DNA of 64,000 nucleotides, taken from assembly GCA_046297495.1 (NCBI GenBank), contig JBKBIP010000022.1, positions 46,438 through 110,437 on the forward strand. The letters are read 5' to 3'. The position numbers and the translations under genes were made by a program. The stretch's first letter is position 1. Each line of letters begins with the position of its first letter. The stretch comes from JBKBIP01 sp046297495. GTDB taxonomy: Bacteria > Planctomycetota > Planctomycetia > Gemmatales > Gemmataceae. Below, piece after piece: positions 16,272-26,300 of this stretch. A model generated the notes under the pieces. The model did not search any database. It was given only the letters and a program-made list of their open reading frames with translations, and was not told where the DNA came from.

Positions 16272-19200
16272 CTAACCCAAGATCAACTCACGGATCGGTT
16301 CTTGTAAACGACGGGCCATGTCGGGAAGCAAGCCATACGCGAGGGCAAGGTATTGAACCGGATGCAGGGTGCGCTTGCGGCTGCCTTCCTCCATTTGCAG
16401 GCGGCAGGAGCTGCACTCGGTCGAACCGTGGCGGATTTCCAGTTGGCGGAGCAACGCTAACATGGGTTGACCCGCTTGGAGGGAACGTTCGTAATTTTCC
16501 GCCTTCAAGCCGTAAGTACCGGCCATCCCGGAACAACTTACGTCTATTGTATGGGACCGCAGGCCAGGAATCAACGATAGCAGCGCTGGCCCGGCGGGGG
16601 GTTGACCCAATGCTTTCACATGGCACGGAATGTGATGACCAATCGTCATGTCCAACCGCTGCGTAAAATCACCGCGCAGCTTTCCTTGCCGGTGTAAATC
16701 CCAAAGGAAAGTGGTCAGCTCGACAGTGTGTTCGGCCACCAGCTGGGCATCAGGGTCATCGAGTAGGTCGAGATAGTCATGGCGCAACATCAGGGCGGCG
16801 GTCGGCTCGGAGCAGACAATTGCATATCCTTCGCGGGCCAGCTCGGCCAGTAGCCGGAGGTTGCGTTGGGCGATCTCGCGGGCAGTCTCCACATCGCCAT
16901 AGGCCAACGGCGCCATGCCACAGCCATACTGGCGGGGGGGAACGTACACTTCAATACCATTGTGACGCAGGACGGCGACCGTGGCTTCGGCGATCAGCGG
17001 GTCGTTGTAGTTGGCGAAAATATCGACGAAATAGACGACGCACGGCGGCCGCAAGCGAGCGCGATTCGTCCAACCGCGCCGCGCGGCCCGACTGAGAAAA
17101 TCACGAGAGGCGAAGGCGGGCAAGCGCCGGCGGCGCGAAACGCCAAAGAGTTTCTCCAACAGCCAACGGACGGTGTGCGAACCCAAGCCGATGTTGGCCA
17201 GCACCGCGAAACTACTCCCCAAAGCGGCGAAATGCTCCGTCCGGGCCAGCACCCAGTCGGAACGATCCAAGCCATGCTCGGCCATGTGGGCCGCCTTCAG
17301 CTCCAACATCAGCTTGGGGATATTGACGTGAGCAGGACATTCCAGGGCGCACATCTTGCAGTTGACGCACAGATTGGCCACTTCACGCACTTCGTTGGCG
17401 GTTCGCAAGCGGGCATCGGTGGCGGCGTCGAACAGAAAGCGCAGCAAGTTCGCCTTAGCGCGGGGCGTGGCGGCTTCCAGGCGCGTGGCCCGGAACAAGG
17501 GGCACATCCGCTCCGCTGCCGCCTCGGTCCGGCACTGGCCACAACCGTTGCAGTTCAGAATCTCGGCCCGAAGCGTATCGGGGGACGACCAGTGCAGATG
17601 CAAGGGAACGGCGGTTTCCTCCGTGGCTACTTCCCGCGCTGGCTCCGCTGCCGGCGGCACGACCTCCAGAGACACGGCGGTTTGCCGCTCTTCCCCCGCG
17701 GATCGCCAGTGTCCCGACGCCCCTGGACGGCGCAGCGGCCAAGCCGGCATACCAGGATCAGGCCCCACGATCTTGCCGGGATTGAACAGCCGGCGCGGAT
17801 CGAAGATCGTCTTTAATTCCCGGAACACCGCGTACAGCCGGCCGTACTGCCGCGCCACCCAGGGGGTACGCGCCAACCCCGTGCCGTGCTGCGTGCTCAC
17901 CGTTCCCCCCATGTCCAAGACCAGACGATGCACTTCCTCGGCGATGGCCCACAATTTGCTAACATCTTCGGATCGTTGCAAATCCAGGAAGGGTCGCATG
18001 TGAACTTGACCCGTCCCGGCATGAATCAGAAATGAGGCCGTGGTTTCATGCCGTTGCAGCGTTTCTTGGACGCGGTGCAGGAAGGCGGAAACCTCGCCGA
18101 CGGGCAGCCCCACATCCTCGACGAAAGGTATCGGCTGCACGCCGCCGCGCATCCCGTACAAAGCGGGCAAGGACGCCTCGCGCAAGTGCCACAGGCGTTC
18201 GATCTCTCGCGGTTCGACGGCTTGAGAGTCGAACAGAAAAGCGGAGTCGGCACGCCGCAAGCGCTGAACCACGTCGCGGACGGCATCGCGTGCTTCCCCG
18301 GCCACATCCGCTTCGTATTCGAGAAACAGGAGCGCTTCGGCGGCGGGAATGCGCTCGGCCACCAGGTCATCATTAGTACGTGCCAGTGTCAGCAGCCGGC
18401 GGTCGAGCAGATCACATACGGCGGGGCACGTCGGCAGTGCCCGCTGAGCGGCGCGCAGGGCGGCATCGAGACTGCCAAAGCCGATCAGCGCCAAGGCACG
18501 CTCGGCGGGCAGTGGCACGGTGCGGAGCGTGGCCTCGGTGAAGATGCCCAACGTCCCCTCAGAGCCGACCAACAGACGCGGCAGGTCGAGCATGTTCGGC
18601 TGCAGAATGTCATGCAGCAGATAGCCGCAGCGGTTGAACGGAGTGCGCGGTTGACACGTTTGAATCCATTCGTCATGCCGTTCCAGCAAATCCGCCACTT
18701 GCTGGACAATTTCTTGCCAGCGTTCGCACTCGCCATTCCAATGCCATTGCCGTTGCCGATACGGCCAGCGCGACGGCAAATTGGCGTAGGCGAGACGCTT
18801 GGCGGACACCACATCGCCGGAATCCACCACCAGCCGCAGCGCTTCCACATGCGCGCGGGTATAGCCGTGCCGCAAAGCGCGAGCGCCAGAAGCATTGGTC
18901 GCCAACATGCCGCCGATGGTGCAATGCCCGCCGCTGGCCGGATCAGGAGCGAAGCGCCGGCCGATCAAAGCCAATTGTTCATTCAGATGCCGCAACACCA
19001 CCCCCGGCTGGAGGCGCACGCTATCGCAGCCGATTTCCAGAATGGAGCGAAAATGCTGGCTCAGATCGAGGATGATGCCTGCCCCCAGCGCTTCCCCCGC
19101 CAACCCCGAACCGGCGCCGCGCGGAATCAGCGGCACGCCATGTTCCGCCGCGTACCGCACCAGGATTCGCACATCCTCTTCGTCGCGCGGCGCCACCACT

Positions 19201-19331
19201 CCCAGCGGGCGCACTTCAAAGATGCTGGCATCGGTGCTGTACAAGGCGCGCGATAGGTCGTCGAACCAGACCTCCCCCTTGAGGAGGCCCTTCAAATCGT
19301 CCACGATGGATTCGCGGCTGGTGGCATACAC
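16272..19331 (-). CDS. FAD-linked dehydrogenase with ferredoxin and CCG domains (YdiJ/D-2-hydroxyacid type)
   Basis: The 1019-residue protein fuses three modules. An FAD-binding type-4 domain (about 35-250; 'IPRGAGSGLAGEALGAGIIL') is followed by an FAD-oxidase C-terminal domain (about 270-530). A double 4Fe-4S ferredoxin segment comes next ('NCNGCGQCRTEAAAERMCP' and 'LCVNCKMCALECP'). The end has two CCG domains of the heterodisulfide reductase/glycolate-oxidase subunit type ('PRQYGCGMAPLAYGD' and 'VSCSGMAGTYGLK' with 'STECSSCRLQMEEG'). Similar fusions oxidise D-lactate or D-2-hydroxyglutarate to the quinone pool. The substrate cannot be read from the sequence. It begins 9 bases after the stop of the zinc-ribbon gene. 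Confidence 0.88.
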   Translation of the reverse strand: MYATSRESIVDDLKGLLKGEVWFDDLSRALYSTDASIFEVRPLGVVAPRDEEDVRILVRYAAEHGVPLIPRGAGSGLAGEALGAGIILDLSQHFRSILEIGCDSVRLQPGVVLRHLNEQLALIGRRFAPDPASGGHCTIGGMLATNASGARALRHGYTRAHVEALRLVVDSGDVVSAKRLAYANLPSRWPYRQRQWHWNGECERWQEIVQQVADLLERHDEWIQTCQPRTPFNRCGYLLHDILQPNMLDLPRLLVGSEGTLGIFTEATLRTVPLPAERALALIGFGSLDAALRAAQRALPTCPAVCDLLDRRLLTLARTNDDLVAERIPAAEALLFLEYEADVAGEARDAVRDVVQRLRRADSAFLFDSQAVEPREIERLWHLREASLPALYGMRGGVQPIPFVEDVGLPVGEVSAFLHRVQETLQRHETTASFLIHAGTGQVHMRPFLDLQRSEDVSKLWAIAEEVHRLVLDMGGTVSTQHGTGLARTPWVARQYGRLYAVFRELKTIFDPRRLFNPGKIVGPDPGMPAWPLRRPGASGHWRSAGEERQTAVSLEVVPPAAEPAREVATEETAVPLHLHWSSPDTLRAEILNCNGCGQCRTEAAAERMCPLFRATRLEAATPRAKANLLRFLFDAATDARLRTANEVREVANLCVNCKMCALECPAHVNIPKLMLELKAAHMAEHGLDRSDWVLARTEHFAALGSSFAVLANIGLGSHTVRWLLEKLFGVSRRRRLPAFASRDFLSRAARRGWTNRARLRPPCVVYFVDIFANYNDPLIAEATVAVLRHNGIEVYVPPRQYGCGMAPLAYGDVETAREIAQRNLRLLAELAREGYAIVCSEPTAALMLRHDYLDLLDDPDAQLVAEHTVELTTFLWDLHRQGKLRGDFTQRLDMTIGHHIPCHVKALGQPPAGPALLSLIPGLRSHTIDVSCSGMAGTYGLKAENYERSLQAGQPMLALLRQLEIRHGSTECSSCRLQMEEGSRKRTLHPVQYLALAYGLLPDMARRLQEPIRELILG

Positions 19332-19340
19332 GGAAGAGGC

Positions 19341-19817
19341 TCACTCGGACGGTTTCCGTTCAGCTTCCACTTGTTGGCGGCGCAGCTGCTCCTGACGATA
19401 GCGTTCGGCGATGCTCAAGTCAAACGGCGGATAGTCCGGGTTGGAGGGCAGACCATGATGATGCGTCCCACAACGATAACAGACCACGACATCCTTGACT
19501 AGCAAATACAAGGCACCGTCGAACAAGGCGGAGCCGATCAAGATGACCCACGCCCACCATTGATGATACAGCGCCTTGAGTATCAGAAAGGCCAAGCAGC
19601 TCAACACCAAGATGGAGATGCCCAGCCAATGCGGGAAATCCTTTTTGCGATACACTTCCTCGTTGCCACACACCGCGCAAGCAGACAGTGCTTTGTCGTT
19701 TTCTGGAGCGGATAGCGTCAACACATGGCCACATTGGGGGCAAGAATAAGTCGCCGCTTCCGTGCCGCGCCACCGTCCTGGATACTGGCACACCGGACAG
19801 AGAAATCGTATTTTCAC
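19341..19817 (-). CDS. Zinc-ribbon membrane protein of unknown function
   Basis: The 158-residue product has three Cys pairs: 'FLCPVCQYPG' with 'YSCPQCGHV', 'SACAVCGNEE', and later 'VVCYRCGTHHHG'. They are consistent with two or more zinc ribbons. Two hydrophobic helices lie at about 68-82 and 88-107 ('ISILVLSCLAFLILKALY', 'WWAWVILIGSALFDGALYLLV'). The C-terminus is charged. It is 9 bases upstream of the FAD dehydrogenase, so it is probably co-transcribed. I do not recognise a family function. Confidence 0.75.
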   Translation of the reverse strand: MKIRFLCPVCQYPGRWRGTEAATYSCPQCGHVLTLSAPENDKALSACAVCGNEEVYRKKDFPHWLGISILVLSCLAFLILKALYHQWWAWVILIGSALFDGALYLLVKDVVVCYRCGTHHHGLPSNPDYPPFDLSIAERYRQEQLRRQQVEAERKPSE

Positions 19818-19907
19818 GGGTTATCGAGACCTCAATTCAGAGGAATACGGTCCTACCTGTTCCCAAGACTGTTTGAATAGTTCCACGCGGAAAATATCCC
19901 AACTGAC

Positions 19908-20654
19908 TCACAACACATACCCCGACTGTTGCAGTAATTGACTTGTCAGCTCCCCCAAGAAACAGCAGATGACCACTACATACAAAATCCCGGTCGCCGA
20001 TTGCGTGGAACGAATTTTAGCGGTTTCCCACGCCATCCAAGTCAACACGAGCGGCACCACGAAGCCCACTCCCCAGCGCACCGGCAACCACAATACGGTT
20101 ATATCTTTTAGATTAAGCAAAGAATGGCTGGCGGTCCAGAAGCCCAAGCCCATCGCGGCCACCAAAATGCGCGCCCCCAAGGCGATGAACAGCGCGACCA
20201 ACAGCCGGCGCAAGGGGGTGATCGACATGGCGGGGGCCGTCAAATAGGAATGCCCCATGAGCATGGCGGAAGTGGCCGCGCCAAGCACCGCCGCCGCGCT
20301 TAGATCATTCATCAGCCACCAAATTCCCACTCGTCCAGGATGCGCGGCAAACGCCATGACACCCAGCCCGATCAACAGCGTCAGCACGGTCAACCCGATG
20401 ACGGTTCGCCCCGCCGGCGCGCCCTCCAGCCACCAGACGAAGGAACCGGCAAAAGCCAACGACATGCTGCCGATCAACACGAGCCACAACCCTATGTCCG
20501 CCGTGTGACGCACATCGACTACGGCCACCGCGATCAGGCCGAGGATGGTCAGGAATTGCACGCGATAGAAGCGGGGATTGACCTGAGCAGGAGACAAGAA
20601 CAACAAGGCCGCCGCCAAACCACAAGCCAGCCGCAAACAGAAGGTGGCAAGCAT
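19908..20654 (-). CDS. Multi-pass integral membrane protein, function unknown
   Basis: The 248-residue protein is almost entirely hydrophobic with about seven or eight membrane helices, for example 'LACGLAAALLFLSPAQV', 'IGLTVLTLLIGLGVMAFAA' and 'GILYVVVICCFLGELTSQLL'. No catalytic or transporter signature is evident. It starts 6 bases after folE on the same strand, so the two are probably translated from one transcript. The layout recalls respiratory-complex membrane anchors such as NrfD, but that is only an impression. Confidence 0.7.
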   Translation of the reverse strand: MLATFCLRLACGLAAALLFLSPAQVNPRFYRVQFLTILGLIAVAVVDVRHTADIGLWLVLIGSMSLAFAGSFVWWLEGAPAGRTVIGLTVLTLLIGLGVMAFAAHPGRVGIWWLMNDLSAAAVLGAATSAMLMGHSYLTAPAMSITPLRRLLVALFIALGARILVAAMGLGFWTASHSLLNLKDITVLWLPVRWGVGFVVPLVLTWMAWETAKIRSTQSATGILYVVVICCFLGELTSQLLQQSGYVL

Positions 20655-20660
20655 GAAACC

Positions 20661-21290
20661 TCACCGATGCCCATAAATCAACGCCATCAATTCCGCCCGG
20701 CTGCTTTCATTGGTTTTGAAGACGCCGCGCATGGCGCTGGTGGTGCAGATGCTATCCGGTTTGCGGATGCCGCGAATCGTCATGCAGGTATGCGTCGCTT
20801 CCAAGATCACGCCCACGCCGCGCGCGTCGAGTTCGGCCATCAACAAATCTGCCAGCTCCTCCGTGATGCGTTCCTGCACCTGAGGTCGGCGTGACAGCGC
20901 CTCGACCACGCGTGCCAACTTGCTCAAGCCGACGATCTTGCCATTGGGCAGATAAGCGAGGTGGGCCTTGCCCATGAACGGAAGGAGGTGGTGTTCACAG
21001 ATCGATTGAAAGCTAATGTCTTTAACCAGTACCATCTCATCGTATTTTTGCGTGAAGGTCTTTCGCAGATGTTCGCGGGGGTTCTGATTCAGACCGGAGA
21101 ACAGCTCGGCGTACATGCGAGCCACGCGGTCGGGGGTCTCGTTCAACCCCTCACGGTCCGGGTTCTCGCCGACCGCCAACAGGATTTCGCGCACTGCCGC
21201 GCGAATGCGCTCGTGATCGACGGGGACCGCCGCGCTGTCGTTATCTACCTCGCGGGGGCGTCGCGGATTTCGTATCAAAGGATCGCTCAT
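20661..21290 (-). CDS. folE: GTP cyclohydrolase I
   Basis: The enzyme converts GTP to dihydroneopterin triphosphate, the first step of folate and pterin synthesis. Zinc and active-site residues are visible: Cys98, His100 and His101 in 'FQSICEHHLLPF', and the third ligand in 'EATHTCMTIRGIRKPDS'. 'VGLSKLARVVEALSRRPQVQE' is the standard helix. The ATG at 21290 gives 209 residues and has AGGAG 13 bases upstream; earlier ATGs at 21302 and 21362 would add unconserved residues. It lies 116 bases downstream of oleB on the same strand, with no sign of metabolic linkage. Confidence 0.94.
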   Translation of the reverse strand: MSDPLIRNPRRPREVDNDSAAVPVDHERIRAAVREILLAVGENPDREGLNETPDRVARMYAELFSGLNQNPREHLRKTFTQKYDEMVLVKDISFQSICEHHLLPFMGKAHLAYLPNGKIVGLSKLARVVEALSRRPQVQERITEELADLLMAELDARGVGVILEATHTCMTIRGIRKPDSICTTSAMRGVFKTNESSRAELMALIYGHR

Positions 21291-21406
21291 GGATGGCGCC
21301 ATCTCCTGGAGAATTGCCGAATCGGTTGGGCGCGTGCATGATTGTAGGGTGGACCAATCCACTGCAAGCCGCTCTGGAGTTATCAGGTTGGGATGCAGCG
21401 CTCCGT

Positions 21407-22336
21407 TCAGCAGTTCGTGTTAGTCTTGTCTATTTCATTGTATGACTGCGCCGGCAAACCGGAATGATCAGTTAGAAAATCCCGCACGAGTCGCAGAATC
21501 TCCAATCCGGCATCCTCCAATACCCAATGACCGGCTGCGGCGAACCGATGCACCTCGGCTTGCGGAAAACGCCGCGTCCATTCGTCCAAATAGTCGGTGT
21601 CGAATACGAAATCCTGCTCCCCCCAGCAAATCAACAGGGGCCGATCCCGAAAAAGCGGTAAGGCGGCTTCCATGTCGTGAATGAGCGCATAACAGCGGTC
21701 GCCGGGCCGCAAAGGAATATCCTGCACGAAACGCAGCACGGCAACACGGTTGGCCCACGAACGATAAGGGGCGAGGTACATCTGGCGGACATCGCGCGTT
21801 AGCGGCTTGACCGTGCAATGCCACGCCGCGCCGCGACAAAAAGTATTCAAGCCGCGAATGAGAAACGCTCCTAGCCAGGTGTCACGCCCTAGCCGCAGCG
21901 GCCACGGCAGGCGCTTGGTCGTCGGCAAGGGAAACGCCGCCGTGTTGAGCACGACCAGGCGCCGGACGCGCTCTGGGTGCCAGGCGGCGTAGGCCATGCC
22001 GATGGGGCCGCCCCAATCGTGCAACACTAGCGTGAGGTTGTCCCGAATACCCAAATGTTCCAACAGCGCTTCCACGTCCCGGGCGCGCTGCTCCAACGTG
22101 TAAGGATACCGGGCATCGTCCGGCTTGTCGGACAGGCCGCAACCGATGTGATCTGGAACGATGACACGCCATTGATCACGCAAGCCCAACACCAGTTGGC
22201 GATAGTAAAAGGACCAGGTCGGATTGCCGTGCAGCATTACCACCGGCGGGCCACTACCTTCGTCCAGGTAGTGGTAACGGAAACCCAGTCGGTCCAGGTA
22301 ATGACTGGCGAACGGATATAACGCGCGGTTTACCAT
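21407..22336 (-). CDS. oleB: OleB-like alpha/beta hydrolase (beta-lactone decarboxylase)
   Basis: The 309-residue hydrolase matches OleB of long-chain olefin synthesis, which removes CO2 from a beta-lactone to give a cis-alkene. It has the oxyanion motif 'VVMLHGNPTWSFYYRQ', 'PDHIGCGLSDKPDDARYPYT', nucleophile Asp107 in 'LVLHDWGGPIG', 'NTAAFPLP', 'RFVQDIPL' and the terminal His270 in 'AAGHWVLED'. 'NTAAFPLP' and 'YPFA' near the start are OleB hallmarks beyond the haloalkane-dehalogenase fold. The start at 22336 overlaps the oleA stop by 7 bases; an ATG at 22357 is an alternative. It is the last gene of the pfa-ole run. Confidence 0.87.
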   Translation of the reverse strand: MVNRALYPFASHYLDRLGFRYHYLDEGSGPPVVMLHGNPTWSFYYRQLVLGLRDQWRVIVPDHIGCGLSDKPDDARYPYTLEQRARDVEALLEHLGIRDNLTLVLHDWGGPIGMAYAAWHPERVRRLVVLNTAAFPLPTTKRLPWPLRLGRDTWLGAFLIRGLNTFCRGAAWHCTVKPLTRDVRQMYLAPYRSWANRVAVLRFVQDIPLRPGDRCYALIHDMEAALPLFRDRPLLICWGEQDFVFDTDYLDEWTRRFPQAEVHRFAAAGHWVLEDAGLEILRLVRDFLTDHSGLPAQSYNEIDKTNTNC

Positions 22337-23379
22337 TCCAACCCCAGCATCAAGCAATTCAGACCGCTACCAATCCCCAGGAACCCCACGCGGTCTCCTG
22401 GTCGCAGAAATTCCCGCTCCTCCGCTAGGGCTGCTGTCAAAGGGAGCGAGACAGTGCCGATGTTGCCAAGATATGGGTACGTGGGAAAGTCTTTGTCCGC
22501 CGACAAGCCAATTGCTTGCAACACGGCTTCCCGATGTCCCGCCCCAACTTGGTGACAGATGACTTTATCTACTTGCTCCCGTATCCAACCCACGGTGTTC
22601 AAGAACGCTTGCCAGGTACGGGTACCCAATTCGACGCCATTCTTCAGCACCGCCGCCGAGTCCGTGGCGGTGAACGGAATCTTGAGGGAAGGCATGTTGC
22701 CATCCAGCAATCCCCAACGGCAGAGCAGGTGAAACTGGGGCGCCGTTCGCGCGACTCCCCCCACCAGCCGCCGGCGCTGCTCCATGCCAAACGAGCCATC
22801 CGTGACCAACACTGCCACCGCCCCCGAACCGCCAGTGAAGGTAGCCAGCACGAGCTTGAATTGCTCCAAATCTGGAACGTGCAACAGGCGTTCGATCATG
22901 GCCTCGTTAATCTCACGGGCCGTCTCGCATGACACCACCAACCCCGCCCGCGCCTGTCCCAGCTCAATGCGATTGGCAATGTCCACGATGCCATTCATCA
23001 CGGCGAGACAGGCGTTGCTGATGTCATACACTTCGGTGTCGGGACCGACGCCAACTTCCGCTGCGACATGACAAGCGGTGGCCGGCTCGAAGTATTCCCG
23101 GCAGACCCCCGCATAAATCAGGATGTCTAAATCATCGGGACGGACAGGGGTAACTGCCAGGGCCTTGCGCGCTGCCGCCGCCGCTCCCTGCGCCACCGAG
23201 TATCCTTGTTCCCACCAACGCCGCTCGCTGATGCCGGTGACGGCTTCCAACTGGCCAGGGGGTAGGCGTAACTTATCGTACAAGGGGCGCAAACGAGCCT
23301 CCAATTCCTCCGTGGTGACGACTACGGGGGCCAGCTCGTAACCAATGGCATCCAGATAAACTCGTGTGTATTTCATCAT
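22330..23379 (-). CDS. oleA: OleA-like head-to-head acyl condensing enzyme (thiolase superfamily)
   Basis: The 349-residue protein is closest to OleA, which joins two fatty acyl-CoA chains by non-decarboxylative Claisen condensation to a 2-alkyl-3-ketoacid. Predicted active residues are Cys124 ('ISNACLAVMNG'), His276 ('VICHQVGAGH') and Asn306 ('YLGNIGTVSLP'). The catalytic-base Glu98 is in 'YFEPATACHVAAE', as in OleA. The N-terminal 'GISERRWWEQ' and final 'GIGSGLNCLML' also fit OleA rather than FabH. The ATG at 23379 overlaps the pfaC TGA (ATGA), which implies translational coupling; a second ATG follows directly. Confidence 0.88.
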   Translation of the reverse strand: MMKYTRVYLDAIGYELAPVVVTTEELEARLRPLYDKLRLPPGQLEAVTGISERRWWEQGYSVAQGAAAAARKALAVTPVRPDDLDILIYAGVCREYFEPATACHVAAEVGVGPDTEVYDISNACLAVMNGIVDIANRIELGQARAGLVVSCETAREINEAMIERLLHVPDLEQFKLVLATFTGGSGAVAVLVTDGSFGMEQRRRLVGGVARTAPQFHLLCRWGLLDGNMPSLKIPFTATDSAAVLKNGVELGTRTWQAFLNTVGWIREQVDKVICHQVGAGHREAVLQAIGLSADKDFPTYPYLGNIGTVSLPLTAALAEEREFLRPGDRVGFLGIGSGLNCLMLGLEW

Positions 23380-26300
23380 GGCCACACTTGGAGACTGAAA
23401 TCGTTGAATTGATAGATGACCTTGCCGTCCACCAGTAGCCAACCATCAGCACGTAAGAGCATGTCAGCATCATCGACAGCATGGATTTCCGCCTGGATGA
23501 CTACTTCTCGATTCGTCGGAATGACTTGGCCGCGATAGGTCCAGCGATGGGGAACGTGGAAAGCAGCGGCTTGTAACACGCTGTTGGCGGGAGTACCCCA
23601 GCGTTCGACAGCCACGACTTTCAAAAGTTGTAGGAAAGCCTCTTCCCCCAATGATCCTGGCCAGACAGGGTCTTGATAAAAATGCACCTGGAAAAACCAT
23701 GCTTGGGGATCGACCTGCTTGCTACCTTGAATGAAACCGAATCCATGCCGTCCCCCACGCGGGGCATAGAGATCAATACGATCCAGCATCCCCAGTCGCC
23801 GATCTGGGAAGGGGACAGTATCGGGATACGGAAACCGGCTTCCTTCCTCCTGTTCCTCCCAAGTCGGTCGGTAGGGGGATGCCTCCGCGATGCCAACTTG
23901 TTGAGCCAGCGCCGCCGCTGTGAAGAAACCAAACACGGTTTCTCCTCGATAAATCAGAGTGTCACCACATCTCGTCTCGAATTCATACTGTTGAATCATC
24001 ATGTTGGCGGCACGTGAGATGCGGGTTACTCTAGCTCGCGTGGTTAGCGTGCCGGCATCCGGGTACACCGGCGCCAACTGCACCGCCTCCCCGCCCAGAT
24101 TACGGAAATGCAAATCCATGTCACTGATCAGAGCTGAACCCATGTGCGCCGCCAGGAAGCCGCACGATTGCAAGGCAATCTCTTGCAGCACCGCGAACGG
24201 CATCACGGGTTGGCGATTGCTATGGAAATACCAGGCGTCCAGCGGTACCTCGTATTCGGTGACAACAGTATTCCCTTCCTGTAATATCCAGGCGTCCCCT
24301 TCAATGGATGTGACCCGGCTCAGCAACAAATACGGCGGACCTGGCAAACGCGCGATGAAACGATTGTCGTCAAAGATGCGATACGGTTCTCCAAATGCCT
24401 CGGACGGTTTACCGATGGCAAACGCCAACAATCGTTCTTGATCGAACAGGACGGAGCGCGTGCGCCGCCAGAGATTTTGCGCCTTTTCTTGAGTCAAACC
24501 AGTTAGCTGTAAAGTCATGTCAGTAATGGCGACGATGGCCTTGCCGTCCGCGAACATGAACGCATCGGCGATGGCGAACGGTTCGGGACGGTAGCCCAGC
24601 TCTTTGATGTGGATTTCATAGGCAGCAATCTTCGTATTGGCGGTAACTTGTCCCCGACACTTAAGCCGGCTGGTCACGCCGGGTACCGGTTCAGCGGTAA
24701 CTTCCTCTTCTTCTCCCAACCAACCTAGACGCATCAGAAAGAAACGTAGCGTTTGCAAGCAGCTTTCGTACATCAACGTTCCGGGCATGACCTGATCATC
24801 GACAAAATGACAGGTTAAAAACCAATCTCCGGGATGAATATCGATTTCCGAACGAATCAGTCCCAAGCCAAAACGTCCGCCGTTGGGGTCCAAATGCGTG
24901 ATGCGGTCGATCAGTTTCAACAATCCCCCGGGAAGTCGCATGGGGGATCGAAGGTTCAGTTTAGCGAAGTCCGGACCAAAACAGCCGCCAAGATCCCCTC
25001 TTCGTAAGAACGCCAACTCTTCCTCTCCGTAATGTCCCACGGTCAGCGGTGCCAGATCCCGCCAGTCCGGTGAACGGCTACCTTCGCAGTGACGCCGCTG
25101 AAGTTCCGTCGGCACGATTCCTTTACCAGTCGCTAACTCCGCCGGTGTGAAAAAGCCAGCGCAACCATCGCGCATCGTAAGTAAAGGCTGGCCATTCACC
25201 GTGCCATCGAATTCAAACCGAAATAGGTAGGTATTCCCTTGGCGGAAAAATTGTACAATGCGAATGTCGTAGCGAATGACTTCACCAGGTTGCGGTAAGC
25301 CGCGATGATAAGTTACGGCCGCATCCAACAAACGATATACCGCCAATCCTTTGGTTTGAAAATCAATTCCCAGGTAGCCGGCCAGGAATAAATCCGCCTG
25401 TCCCGCCTCAATCGCGACTCCAGACGGTATCCGGCCATGATCGAGATACCAACGATCCAATCGAACTTCATGTTCGGTGACAATGCGTCCGGACGTCAAG
25501 GAATGTAACTTTCCTTCCACTGCCAAAATCTGATCCACGAGCATCAACGGTTCATCCGGCAAGCGTACCCGCGTGGGGTACCCATCAATCTCGGCATATT
25601 CCGAACCTAAGACTTTGGAGATGGAGCCTACGGCAAATTCCAAGCATTGATCATAGTCCAAAAAGGGAGCGGGAACATGATTGAGGATGGTTGCTGGTGT
25701 CGGCGCGTCCGGCGTCTTGGTCAGGTACATGAGACTGTCATGAAGGAAGCGGTCTAATAACAGTCCTTGAAACTGCATTATCTTAGTCATGTGTTCCGTG
25801 GTAGTCTGGGCGAATCGCAGATAGCTACCGTGTGTCTCGGCAATGGCCGCCCGAGTCGAGATCAAGTTTCGCAATAGCGGATCAAACGAGATGTCATTGT
25901 CTAAAATTGCTGAATCCACCACGACTGCGGGTACCTGCTCCGTGGATTGACGAGAGCAACGCGGCGGCAAGGGTATTTGAAGTTCCGCTTTACCCACTGG
26001 AATTGTGAGCATCCGTTCATTAGCAGTAGCGGATATATCCTGAGTGATGGCCGGATTAGCCGGTTTCCGTGCCGAGGTGGGGACTTCATCTAAGATGACA
26101 CACACATCATTGCCATCCAAACTGTGACAAAGGACGGCGGCACGCTGAAATCGTCCGTGCTGGAGTCCCAGAGTAACCTTCACCAGTCCCGCTAAACCCA
26201 ATGCAGCGCCGCAGTCGCCAATGTCCTTCGTGACACTACCCACGGACCGATTCGCTGTCGCATCCGCTTGGGGCAAATCCGTCATGTGGTCACAACAATC

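Noticed and set aside
18048..19256. Long plus-strand open frame opposite the FAD dehydrogenase
   Set aside because: Shadow frame with no recognisable motifs; the minus-strand gene is intact over the same bases.
21407..22336. Annotation as haloalkane dehalogenase
   Set aside because: Fold and nucleophile fit, but 'NTAAFPLP', the 'YPFA' start and the adjacency to OleA indicate OleB.
22330..23379. Annotation as FabH (beta-ketoacyl-ACP synthase III)
   Set aside because: The OleA-type Glu98, 'GISERRWWEQ' and the 'GIGSGLNC' end fit OleA better, and OleB follows directly.
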